Shown here piece after piece: positions 46,483-57,275 of a stretch of 58,361 nucleotides of DNA. Source of the stretch: Fomitopsis serialis (lineage: Eukaryota > Basidiomycota > Agaricomycetes > Polyporales > Fomitopsidaceae); NCBI RefSeq assembly GCF_022376445.1, contig NW_025955205.1, forward strand, positions 1 through 58,361. The letters are read 5' to 3'. A model generated the notes under the pieces. That model ran no database searches. It worked only from the letters and a program-made list of their open reading frames with translations, and was not told the origin of the DNA. Each line of letters opens with the position of its first letter. Positions within the stretch are counted from its first letter, which is position 1. The position numbers and the translations under genes are program-made.

Positions 46483-47453
46483 TCCCCTTGCAGTCCTTCT
46501 TTCGTCAGTGTGAGTTCTACCACTGCAGGAGAGGTTGCCGTTGGCCGCAGTCGACCCATGGTGTTACCAGAGCAATCAACAGCTCAGCAGTTTGACGACG
46601 GCAGAGTTCAGCTCTGTATTGCCATTGCTGACGTCAAAACTCCTGCAACCATTGCGATTGCACTAGTGCAGCAGTATGCAGCGGGCCGGCCGCACGTGTT
46701 CCGGGTATGGTGCGGCCGGGCCGGGATCACCGACGTGGAGTCGCTAATGTTGCAGTTCGTCGTAATCAGACAGCATTTAGGATTCCATGATGGTTCTCAT
46801 GAGAATGGGCGCGTAATGGCCCGGCCGGACATTAGTCAGTTGCGTATATAATGATGCGGCCGGCAAGATGTCGATCACAACGGTCCGGCCCGCCTGCCGG
46901 GTCACGTGTCCGGTGCGCTGCGTTTCATCCAGTTAGACGAGTGCCAGAAGCATTTCCTGGATGCTATGTTGGAGCCAGATCGGTTTCAGCCTGCCCTGGC
47001 TTCCCGGTCGGGACGGCCGGTGATGGGCCTTGTCTTAACCTGGTAACGGAGTCAGTGACCGGACCCGGCGGCGAGCGGGATCTGCGATGCGGCGAGTACC
47101 ATGGAACTGGAGAGCTAACAAGTCACACCTTGGTGACTCGCTGGAATCCAATGTGGGTTCGTCCGTGATGCTCCGGCCGGCACGCACCCATTCTGCGCGG
47201 CCGGGGAGCCAAGACAACAGAATGTGGTGATTAGGAAATAATGAAATCAATGCAATGTTATGACTGAAGGTAGTATTTTGGTGAACCCGAGTACAGCTGG
47301 TTATGTAAGCTCAGAGTCCAAGGGTTGTGGCGAACAAGGTGGGGGTGTCACCGAATCGGTCACCCCGAGGCTACCAAACTCTTGCCGTCAACATCTTCGT
47401 CAAGAAATCACAGCTTGCTTACGCTGCACCCTGACCTCGTCACCGCACTCGCA
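46483..47453. other. Divergent promoter region between KDZ transposase and gene F
   Basis: No gene is supported. There are many GGCCGG/CCGGCC motifs between 46680 and 47210, as in the arrays near the inverted repeats. The region probably drives both divergent genes. Confidence 0.5.
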
Positions 47454-50424
47454 ATGGGGAAAGTCACCTGGAATGAACAGGACCTCGTGATCCTCAACAG
47501 CAATCTGGAGGACTATCAGCAGGCTACCGAGGATCTACAGCGGCGTCAGGAGCTCGTCGAGAACAGCATTGAACGGCTCCAAACGCGGAGGGGGATTCAG
47601 TTCGATGCAGCTCTACGAAAGGTACACATTCTACATACTTGATGTGACAGTTAGGGATGACCTCCGGCAGCGCGTCGAGAAATGGTACTCCAACCGAAGA
47701 GCATCAAAGGAACAGGTGAAGAAGGAGATGTTCAAGCTCGGCAAGGACATAACGTGGAGGACGGTGGCCGCGCGGGACCGGGAAGATGAGCTCGGGGAGA
47801 TCATGTCTAGGATTGGTCGGGAGCGGGGGAAGGATGGGTCGGATGAGGAGGAGGATGACGACGAGGGCGAGGAAAGGGAGGAGAAAGAAGACAAGGGAAT
47901 GGCGAGTCGCCGGATCCCGGGCATCTACCAAACCGCATTGAAGGAACTGTGCGACAATCTGTCGCCGGAGGACCAGGCCGAGTACATGCAGGTAGCCTCC
48001 GATTGGAACACCCAGGTCTGGCCAGCGGACCTTCAACGGAAGCAGCTAGAAAGGCATGGTGCCAACATGATCAGGGACTTCATGAAGATCATGTGGAGGA
48101 AGTGCGGCGCGAGGTGCTTCCTGCTGTTGGGGATCCCGATGGATAACGGGGCCAGTGGTGTGTTGGAGTACGTGTGCCGACCTTAACACATTGGTGTAGT
48201 TATTAAAAGATCAAACCAGGTTCGACTTCAACGACGAGATGTTTGTTGAGGAAGGCGCCCCTAAGGTGCCGAAGTTCACTGCGAGCGAGCCCAGTTCAAA
48301 ACCGGTCTGATGTATGGGATGTGGAAGAAGTACATTGACATCGCCTTCGGTATGTGAAATGCTTGGGCGACGCGTACGAGGCTTGAATCATGAGCGACCA
48401 GATGCGCATGGATTTGAAGACGAAGCCGATCACGGCCCAGCATCTCTGATCGAGAATATGGACTGGGAGGAGGATGAGGATGGGTACCCACTGATGCCGG
48501 AGCCCGACCACGACTGCTTCAAGAAGACGAAGCTCAAGAGGCAATTTCTGGCGACCTTTGTTCGGAAGACATATGGTGCGTGTGTCCGGGATCCTAACCG
48601 ATTCTGTTTGCGTCCGGTATTGACACGCATTCCATGATTGCCATTGCATCCACAGTTAATTTCACCGGACGATCAACAGTCAAAGTGCCCTGGCAATCGC
48701 TGTCCGAATTGTCCGACTCCTTCATAGATCCCGAGTACCTCCCTGCCGGCAGCGTCCTGAGTGACCCGAACAAGATGCGCACCGGGGACCTTGACGCCAT
48801 CCTCACCCACTGGCGCGAAAGGCAAAACGAGCACCCACAGGGTCCCGTGCTGCGATTCAGGGCGTGGAAGAACTCCAAGATGGAGATCGTCGTCCCACAG
48901 GAGCTGAGGCCTAAACCTCCGGCAAGGCGCCCACGCCCCAAGCCTCGGCAAGCCACTCCCGGACCGTCTCGCCCACGTCGCCGGCGGTCTCCCGCCGACG
49001 TCGCCAGCGATGAGGAATCTGCGGTGGAGACCGATGGAGAGGAGGACTTCGGCGAGGTGTTCAAAGCTGACTTCAGTACAGATGAGGAGGAGCAGCCGGT
49101 GAAACTGTCCCCGAAGCGCAAGGACAAGGGAAAGAAAAAGGAAGTGGTTCCCGCGTCGCCGGATGAGGACACACCCCGCCAGCCCGAAAGGACAAAGGGA
49201 AGGGTATCGTTCCACGTACTGCGCCGTCGAAGCCCGAGCCCACTCGTCGGGCATCCGGAAATGACAGCTCGGTCACGGCAGGTCAGTCGGGCAGACTCAA
49301 GAAGCCCGCAGCAGTTGCAGCGGGCGGCAAGGTCGTTGACGAAGCGGGCAACACGACCTCAAAGCCGGCAGCGAGCAAGTCCCGGGCGGCAAAGCGGGTG
49401 TCAAGCCCACCAGTGACCGGCCCGAGCCTGCCCCCGAGCCCTCTGTCAGCCGGAAGCCCGTCAAGCCCAAACCAAGGTATCGTACCACCACTGATCAGCA
49501 ACCGACAAGGTCGCCAAGCAGCCTGACGCAAAACCGGAAGCTGGGCCCAGTCGGAAGAGAAGGCTCCGGCCGAATCCGATGCCGACGACGACAACGAGGT
49601 GGTCATTCTGCCGACGCCGGGTAAGTAACGGTCAGTGTCGCATGTGCCACATCTAACATCCTTCCATTTGTAGTCAAGCCGAAGAAGACAAAGGACGTGC
49701 CGGCCGTGCGCACGGGTCGTCCTGGACCACAGCCACACGAGGACAGCCCGGCCGTCGCCGGCAACACTTGGGACGAAAGGCGGCAGTGGATCAAGCAGCT
49801 AACCGTGGACGACGGCGTTATGAAGCTCGTAGACAATCTGCACCACCTGGTGGGTGTATCATTTGAAGCCTGGGCTGCGTGGTGTTGACGAGCAGCGACC
49901 AGCCGGAGACCGGAGCATGGCAATCCAAGACGAAGTGGGATTGGGCCAGTTGGAAGTACCGCCGTGCAAGGTGCACTCCGGATATCCATAGGGACAAGGG
50001 TGTTCTCACCCAGTTCCGCTCCTGGCTCACCAGAATCCGCACAAGCCTCACCGACACTCCGATGGGCCGGGAAGACGGCCTCCTGGTCACACTGGCCATT
50101 GCAATGGTTGTGAAGGACGTCGAGAAGAAAACCGAGCACCGGAGTGACGAGGAGGCAGAAATTCCGCAGTACGTGCACGAATCCCAACTGACTTACCGCT
50201 TTGTCGAGGAATTGGGGGAACATTGCACCGAGATCGCGGACCTATGGTCGGACATGGCATACCGCACGCAGAAAAAGCGGAAGGCGGATGGAGAGCCCGA
50301 GAAATCATCCGCCATCGGTGCCCGGGCAAAACGGGTCAAGCCGAACGTGTCTGCATCGCCGGCGCCGGGAAAGCGGTCGGCAAAGAGCACGAAGGCGACC
50401 AGATCGTCCACTCGCCGGCGTTAG
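47454..50424 (+). CDS. Gene F: KDZ-linked accessory protein, relative of gene B
   Basis: It starts MGKVTWNEQDLVILNSNLED with a coiled N-terminus. VRDDLRQRVEKWYSNRRASK, an acidic stretch and FMKIMWRKCGARCFLLLG then DNGASG (about 48075-48165) follow. The last block equals gene B's TGAEIFVYMG..DDGTS. After introns near 48172-48214, 48350-48402 and 48575-48655 come KKTKLKRQFLATFVRKTY and PWQSLSELSDSFIDPEYLPA. A long basic/acidic disordered region holds DDDNEVVILPTPG (about 49585, SUMO-interaction-like). The last helical domain (about 49680-50280) ends in a Lys/Arg tail. A frame change near 47620 and another near 49430-49530 are unresolved. Similar proteins sit near KDZ elements in Agaricomycetes. 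Role unknown. Confidence 0.65.
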
Positions 50425-50499
50425 AGATTTGTCCGGATGTCACGTTTGTACACACTCAATTGCAATGAAATGCCCGCGATGCTGTCTGTCCCACCTCCT

Positions 50500-50900
50500 A
50501 ACATGGACCTCTCGGGCCGAGTGTTTGAGGATATGCTCGGGCCGAGAGTTGAATGAGTTGCTCGGGCCGAGAGTTCGGTGAGATTCTCGGGCCGAGGATT
50601 TGGTGAGATTCTCGGGCCGAGAGCTCGGTGAGATTCTCGGGCCGAGAGTTCGGTGACCTTCTCGGGCGAGCATTTGGTGAGATTCTCGGGGCGAGAGTTC
50701 GGTGAGATTCTCGGGGCGATGATTGGTGAGATTCTCGGGGCGAAGATTTGGTGATATTCTCGGGCGAGAGTTCTGTGAGATTCTCGGGGCGAGGATTTGG
50801 TGAGATTCTCGGGCCGAGAGTTCGGTGAGATTCTCGGGCCGAGAGTTCGTTGAGATTCTCGGGCCGAGAGTTCGTGAGATTCTCGGGCCGAGAGTTGGTT
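50500..50900 (+). repeat. CTCGGGCCGAG palindrome array, right of gene F
   Basis: About fifteen units of roughly 25 bp, TTCTCGGGCCGAGAGTTCGG then TGAGA, lie in the same orientation as the array at 42.5 kb. Units share GTGAGATTC..GGCCG with the 30-bp inverted repeat. Confidence 0.92.
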
Positions 50901-51882
50901 GAGTGTTGGTGGGCGGTCAAGCTCGGTGCTCGCTTCAGTCTAGGAACTGCGAGCTACTGTTTATTTCCTGGCCACAAGATACATTGTACAGATATTCGAG
51001 CGTACGTTACAGGTACATTGCGAGGACTCTATCATACTACGACCCCTGGCATCTCTCACTCCAAGCCATTAGCACCGCTCGTGTCCTTCGGCGAGCCCAG
51101 CACGGGCGGTTCATTGTCTCCAGACTGAGGGGCCCCGGTCGACTGCTCAGTCCCAGTATTGTCGGTTGGGACAGGGGGCAGAGGTGGGGTGCTTCAGCCG
51201 GCTGAGGTGGCACGCCTGGCATGCTGGAGGAATCCCCGGGACGGCAGAGGACCGGCTGGTTGGTTTCGACGGCACGACCGGTGGCGTCCCGGAGCCTGCT
51301 GGGCTGCATCGGGGTCGGGTGCAGACTGGCCGCCGGAGTTCGAGCCTGACGGGGCCGGGAGTGCGGGACGGCCACCTCATGCGGGGTGCCCGTCGCGGTT
51401 GTCGGCATTGGCAGCGCGGTGTCGACCGACGGCGGAGGGGAGGTGCGTTCGCGGCGGCCGCCAGCATCTGGGGCACTTGACTGAACAGGGGCCTCGGCAT
51501 GAAGCTACCCAGTCCGCCCGCGCCTGTGCCAAACTCGCGACTTGCCCATAGGAGGCGGGGTGGCAGAGCGGGAACCGCCGGGGGTCCCTGCGTCGACGGG
51601 CCGGGCACCGGAGCCTCGGATGTGGCTTGCGCCGGGGCCGGCTAGGTTACAGCGTTAATGTGCCGCTCGGACATAAAGGTGACATCGTAAAAGAACTCAC
51701 TGTAGCGCGCGCACTGGGCGGCGATGCTTGCATGGGGACTGGTGGAGGGCGGGCCGGACCAATAGCGACGGCCGGCTGGTCTTCCACATCCTCCCCCCGA
51801 GCCTGACCTGTTCCCAGCGCCGGCCCAATGGCTTCCGGTGCGGGTGGTGGTGACTGGGACATCGACCGTCGCCCAGGACTGT
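50901..51882 (-). other. Possible 3' extension of gene D
   Basis: Minus-strand text after gene D's stop has coding-like Pro/Ser/Glu composition (RRSMSQSPPPAPEAIGPALG, about 51870). It has a GTGAGT..CCTAG intron (about 51637-51695) leading to more Pro-rich sequence. It is in another frame from gene D's last exon. So gene D may continue through an indel, or this is decayed 3' sequence. Confidence 0.4.
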
Positions 51883-53984
51883 TCATCTCCGCAGGGGCCC
51901 TTCGTTCCCGCCGTCCACCATGTCGCGCAGGGCTTCGATGTACGCCGCCTGATTGCCCCCGCCCAAGAATGTAAGACCTGAAGGACATGTTAGCCCGAGA
52001 AAGCGAGGGGCATGGTGCGACTTACCAAGCAACCGCTGGTGCTCCAGCAGTGCGTTGTTCATCGCCTCCAGGGCAGCCACCTGCTCGTTGAGCCGCCAGA
52101 CGTTACCTTCGAGCTCGCGGATACGTAGCTCAGTGTTCGCGGCGAGCTCGGCCTGACGTTGTAAGACGACCACGGGAGCGCCGAGAGAGCCGCCATCCCC
52201 GCCCGGAACCACTGGATACATACGCCCTACGACATTAGTGGGCAGTACCAGAGACATGGGTACCTTTCACTTACTGATATCTGTCGGGTCGGGCGGCGGG
52301 TCCTGTGCAGTCTTCGCCCGCTTCCGTGGGGGCTCTCGGCCGGCATCCGCCTTGGATGATTCCTCGCCGCGGTCGGCCCTCCCCTTTCCTTTCGATGGTG
52401 CAGCACTCCGTCCTCGCTTCGCGGCTGCTTCGTGACGGGCATTGGTCGCCGCGAAGGCGTATTGCTGCGACGAGTGCTTCGCCGCGAGCCTGTTGTGGCG
52501 ACCGAGCCGGTGTCGCTTTCGTCGTCCGAGCCGGCGCCCGTGCTTGGGGACCCTCGGCACACTCTGCGACAGGTCCGACACCACACTGCTAGCTCGAGAG
52601 CCAGAGCCTGGCGATTTCTTCGACGATGTCGCCCGGCTGCTCTTCTGTGGCTTGAAGGTGCCCTCAGTGTCAATATCTACGCACCGTGTCTTCTTGACGT
52701 GGCAGAAATCGCACGCCGGGACCTTCCTTTTCTTCGGCTTGCCGTCCTTACGGAGTGCTGACACCTCGGGTACCGAAATGTAGCACGGGAACCCCTTGCA
52801 GGCCGTGCAAGGAGGGTTCTGCAGAGGATGTGAGTGTGGAAAAATCAGGTTAGATAGGCGGAACGTACCCTCAGGTCCTTGTCAACCTCCTTCCGAGTTT
52901 CCCCTTCCGCGTTGTAGTCCATTTGCCAGGCGGCACGATCCTTCTTCGCGCCTTTGCGGCCTTCGCGGCCTTCGCATCCACCGTTGCGTCGCGCGTGTTC
53001 CGCTTGAGGATCCCTTTCTGCCCCGCTTTCCCTAACGCCCCGTCTGTTACCAATGCCCTCGCGACCGAAGCTCAGATACTCACCTTTTCCCTTCGACTTG
53101 GCTTGGATTTCCTCCTCCTCCTCCTCCTCCTCCTCCTCCACCTCGTCCTGCTCCTCCGCCTCCTGCTCATCCACGGAGTCATCGTCGTCCGGGCGTGCGC
53201 GCCGTTTACCTTTTGCCGACCTGGGCGGAGTTGCAGCGCGTTTACGCTTCTTCGACGCAGCCGACCTCTTTCTCCCCGAGCTGCTCTTCTTCACCACGGC
53301 CCGCGATTCCCTCGGCTCGTCCTCGTCGATCTCCATCTCGTCCTCATGCACCGGAGCCTCCTCCTCACCATTTGAGTCGTCTTCCGCAAGGTCCCGGAAG
53401 CGTACGGCGTGGCTTGGGCGGGATGGTCCCGCGGCTGCGTTGCCGTGGCTGGCGGCGGAATACAAGCCGGGCGGGGCGAGCGGGTTGTACCACTCGCAAT
53501 CCGGGAGCCTGTCATCGAGGGGGGAAATCCGAGACAGCCTCACCGGGACTCCCTCGGAGTCGACAAGGTTGATCTCGAGGATGGCCGAGAGCAGCATCAG
53601 CGGGACAAGTGGAAGCAGCTCGAGAGGCTTGTCCTCCGACCAGCACAGGGTGATCTCCTCCATTGCGTCACGCTGTTCCACTCTCTCAGCATGGCTTGTG
53701 TCATGGGCAAGACATGTCACTTACCAGGAGGTCCACGAGAGGATCGAGCTGCAGAGTCCAGGGTCAACAACGCGGGAAATACACAGCGAGTATGCAACAC
53801 TCACTATCTCCTCCAACAGCTTCTCCTCCTCGTCCGGACGAACCATGCGCCCCCCCAGCAACGTTACGAGACGTCTGTTTGCCTCCTCCAGATACACGGC
53901 GATTTCCGCCGGCGACTTTGCCGTGCGCGGAGGCTCGGGGTTGGCGGATGGTGGGGCGGTGGCGGTGGCAGCGTCGGTCGACAT
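51883..53984 (-). CDS. Gene D: paired-cysteine-triplet protein, likely DNA-binding
   Basis: Exons are complement 53805-53984, 53725-53748, 52869-53684, 52275-52818, 52026-52226 and 51883-51977. All introns are GT..AG of 40-56 bp and every phase fits, giving 619 aa. It starts MSTDAATATAPPSANPEPPR, with a helical N-terminus and an acidic Glu run (EEEEEEEEE, about 53110) beside basic KKRKRAATP. Cysteine triplets are CTACKGFPC then CDFCHVKKTRC (about 52805-52680), a C-x2-C-x4-C plus C-x2-C-x6-C layout close to fungal zinc-cluster proteins. A basic region and a coiled coil (LRIRELEGNVWRLNEQVAAL) follow. It shares a 225-bp divergent promoter with gene E. DNA binding is inferred, not shown. Confidence 0.8.
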
Positions 53985-54209
53985 TTTGGGCGAGAGCAAA
54001 AGCGAAGCAGAGTGGATGAGGATGCGAGGACGGCGCGGCAACAGACAGTGGACGCGGGGTGATGAAAGCAAGAGACAAGCGAGCCGAAGCCACACCGATC
54101 GTGAAGATCAACACCGACGGTCACGTGCACACGGCGGGCCGCGGGAAAATTAACCGAACATGAACATTGTGATGGCGCGTCGCGTTGTTGTTGCCTTCCA
54201 TCATCCAAG

Positions 54210-56244
54210 ATGTCTACGCAAGGTACGGTGTATTCCACCCTCTGTGTTCTATTGCTGACTACCCCGGATAGGTTCTTCCGCTCGACCCGCAGCAGCAGAG
54301 GAAGATTCGAGCAGTGCTCGCATTCGGGCCGATGTGACGTTGGGGCATACGGCTAAGGATGCTGCGGCTGCTGAATCTCAGGTACGTGGACGTTCAGCTC
54401 GAAATTCGGTATTACACTAACAACAGGTCGTCTTAGCGGGCGACACAGACAACGGCCAATGCGGATAAGCAAACTCCGGCCACAGCAGCCGGGGATATGA
54501 AGGCGCCAACCTACCGTGTGCGGCCGGGAGGGTTCAATGTCCCGATGAAGCGCAAGGGCTCGCATGCCCCGCCCGACAATGTACGTATATTGGATCATTT
54601 ACTCTAACACTGACCGACGTGTATGCAGGGCCAATCTCACTCTGCCCGGCGCGAGACGGATCCGTGGATGGCGGGAATCATCGCAGGCCCCGAGAAGCGT
54701 GTCAAAATCTCGGTGAGTGCGGGTAGTACAGTACTTTGCCAAATTCGTCACGCTAATTCACCCAATAAACCAGCGAACCACCACACAGGTTCTCCCGGCG
54801 GACGCGGACAAGGGGGTTGCGAACGGCGCGCAGGCTATCCGAGGAGAACAAAGCCGAGATCCGGGAATGCAGGTAAGTCTTCTCCACGTTACCTTGTTCA
54901 TTATCTTGTCTTCCATTGTTTTCGTGCTTACTGCGATGCCACACCTTCTAGGCGAATCCACCTCCGGCGCAAGTCGCTGCCGGGGGCCCAATCAGGCTCG
55001 GACGATGGGGCATCCCTTTCAAGCGCAAACCTGCGGTAAGTCATTGGAGCTGGGCTGGTTGCTTTACACTCACAAGGCGTTGCATCAGAGCCTCACCGAG
55101 GTATCGATGCCTACGGGTTACTCCGCGTTGTCTCGACAGCTGCCTCTCACGGGAAAGCAAGTGGGACCGAACGTCAAGGGGGGGGAAGCAAGTAGTGACT
55201 CCGACGTCCTCATTGTCGGCCACACAAAGCCGGCGACGCAGAGCACAAGTGCGGATTCTGACGTGGAGATGGTGGACGAAGGGAACAAATCCCTGAAAGC
55301 CGGTGCCACCCAGATGAGCCCGCCCCACGTCCCCGCCTCTACAAACCCTCGCCCACGCCCTCGCGCTCTGAAGGTTGCTCGGCCCGACGTGATTGGCCCC
55401 GCCGCGGTGGGTCAGGACAAACCCGCTAAGCCCGTCAGTCCAGCGGCGCAATCGGTCAACTTGGGGCACACATCAAGGCCCCGCGTCCAAGCTCATGCCC
55501 CGGTTCAAAAGAAACCGGTGTCTCGTCACGGTGCGAACGAGTCTGGCGGGGCTCCGGATCCGACCATTTTCGAAGACAATGAGGGCGAGGCCTCGGTACG
55601 TGTTCATGGGATATTTCGCGACTTATGCTCATTGTAGTCGTTCCCAGGCTTCAGAAATTACGCAAGGCATGGAGAACAGCACTGAAGACGGTGAGTGACC
55701 TTTGTACACAGCTCTTCGCAGCCTGGTCTTCGGCACTGCACCCATCGTCCGGGGCGTGCTTCAACCGAATGCCATATGCAAGCCCGGTTAGCGGTGTAGG
55801 CTTGGGCGTGCATCCGGACTTTATGACAGCCGAGTGTCAGGTCTGATGCGACCATGTTTATAGCATACCGAGTACACGACGAGACCATGCTGCTTGGCAG
55901 GGAAGAAGACCCGTTTTTCACGTTTTCGGTGACAATGACTGATCGTCACGATCCCGCAAATCACTTGTGGGAGGCAGACAGTCACCCCGATGTGGACTGG
56001 CCGCCAAACTGTACTGTCGTGTTTCCAGTGTGCGATTACTTGATTTACTAACATTTCGGTACTCAGTTCCCGGCCCAGCGTTTACCGGTGCCACACCGAC
56101 AAGGTGGCCGAACTACAAGCGGAGAAGGCCATCATCATGGCTCGCATTGACGCACTGACTGCACTTCAAGCAGCGAACACTCGAAACCACCGCGCTGTTG
56201 ACTGGGTGACGGAGTACTATCAGGCGCGGAGTCGTTCGGGATAA
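54210..56244 (+). CDS. Gene E: intron-rich, mostly disordered accessory protein
   Basis: It starts MSTQ, split by an intron (54223-54271). At least eight further short introns fit GT..AG with open frames (for example ends near 54378, 54581, 54713, 54872, 55033). Recognisable text includes YRVRPGGFNVPMKRKGSH and DPWMAGIIAGPEKRVKIS. A disordered middle has SDSDVLIVG (about 55194) and SADSDVEMVDE (about 55249), SUMO-interaction-like. A distinct segment, DPFFTFSVTMTDRHDPANH, lies at about 55910. The C-terminus is a coiled coil, KVAELQAEKAIIMARIDALT (about 56098), ending VTEYYQARSRSG. The junction near 55690-55850 is unresolved. It is divergent to gene D. Function unknown. Confidence 0.65.
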
Positions 56245-56389
56245 CGGACATAGTCGCAATGCATGTAGTAGTTAGATACGATGCTGTTGAATGCTACCCT
56301 GGTCTGTGGTGACACTCACGCGACCGCCCAAAGAAATTCATTATAAGCCCAGAGTATGAATGGCGAGACAAGCCAGCATGCTATACGAG

Positions 56390-56860
56390 AGGCCGGCCGG
56401 ACCGTTATAACGTCGGGCCGAGCATGCCTAGCCAGCCCCGGGAAGGTCCTGCATGCCATACAGAGGCCGGCCGGACCGTTATAACGTCGGGCCGAGCAGC
56501 CTAGCCAGCCCCGGGAAGGTCCTGCATGCCATACGAGAGGCCGGCCGGACCGTTATAACGTCGGGCCGAGCAGGCCTAGCCAGCCCCGGGAAGGTCCCTA
56601 CATGCCATACGAGAGGCCGGCCGGACCGTTATAACGTCGGGCCGAGCAGCTAGCCAGCCCGGGAAGGTCCTCATGCCATACGAGAGCCGGCCGGACCGTT
56701 ATAACGTCGGGCCGAGCAGGCCTAGCCAGCCCCGGGAAGGTCCTGCATGCCATACGAGAGGCCGGCCGGACCGTTATAGCGTCGGGCCGAGCAGGCCTAG
56801 CCAGCCCCGGAAGGTCCCTCCAGCTATATGAAGCCCGGCCGGACCGTCAGGACGAGCCCG
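56390..56860 (+). repeat. 71-76 bp tandem repeat, about seven copies
   Basis: Units start near 56391, 56465, 56539, 56615, 56686 and 56760, with a diverged last copy. Each starts GGCCGGCCGGACCGTTATAA, then holds CGTCGGGCCGAGCA and a CCCCGGGAAGGTCC segment. It lies just inside the right inverted repeat, mirroring the 118-bp array at the left end. Confidence 0.93.
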
Positions 56861-57202
56861 GGCTAGGTCATACATGCTATGCGAATGGCCGGCCGGAACG
56901 TCTCAGCTGTAGTCTCCATAATCCCCCATGACAACGGCCGCCACGTGTAGCATGGCATTGATGGTACACGCCGGGGCGCTGGGAGCGGTCGTGTTGACTC
57001 CCGGCCGGCGCGTTTTCACATGAGTAATCGCATTGTACGGCCGAGCCTGCAGACGGCTCTGGAGACCTATGTATCCTGGACACCCACACCTCCCTTGTAT
57101 CTGTTCAGCGCCGGCCGGAACGTTCGCAGCATCGCCAGGATCACCGGCCGGAACTTACAACGCCCGAGTGTTTGCTCCGGTCGGCCTCCGGGCCAACGTT
57201 GC

Positions 57203-57232
57203 AAACGGCCGAATCTCACTCCGGGTTTACCG
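57203..57232 (-). repeat. Inverted repeat, right copy
   Basis: Matches 33792-33821 in reverse complement at 28 of 30 positions. CCGGCCGGAACGTT motifs lie inside it at about 57110 and 57144. Confidence 0.85.
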
Positions 57233-57275
57233 TGATAACGGGTTAGACACACAAATAATGTGCTAATTTCTCGCA

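Larger units (their letters stand above)
33792..57232. mobile_element. Candidate ~23-kb cargo-carrying KDZ transposon
   Basis: The ends are a 30-bp inverted repeat (33792-33821 against 57203-57232, 28/30). Just inside each end lies a CCGGCCGG-rich tandem array. Inside are a TET/JBP dioxygenase, a coiled-coil gene, a KDZ transposase and three accessory genes, plus fossil host gene pieces. This is the layout of a large terminal-inverted-repeat element. No target duplication was found, and the inverted repeat could instead be a dispersed subterminal repeat, so the composite is a hypothesis. Confidence 0.45.

Noticed and set aside
50498..50920. 140-codon minus-strand frame made of repeated NLTELSARESHRTLGPR-like text
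   Set aside because: It is the translation of the 25-bp palindrome array, not a gene.
56390..56860. CRISPR-like regular repeats
   Set aside because: Units are contiguous tandem repeats without spacers, in a eukaryotic context with spliceosomal introns.
57203..57232. Treating the right inverted repeat as the start of the second KDZ element
   Set aside because: Its orientation pairs with 33792-33821 and the arrays lie on its inner (left) side. It fits better as the right end of the 23-kb unit, though this is not certain.
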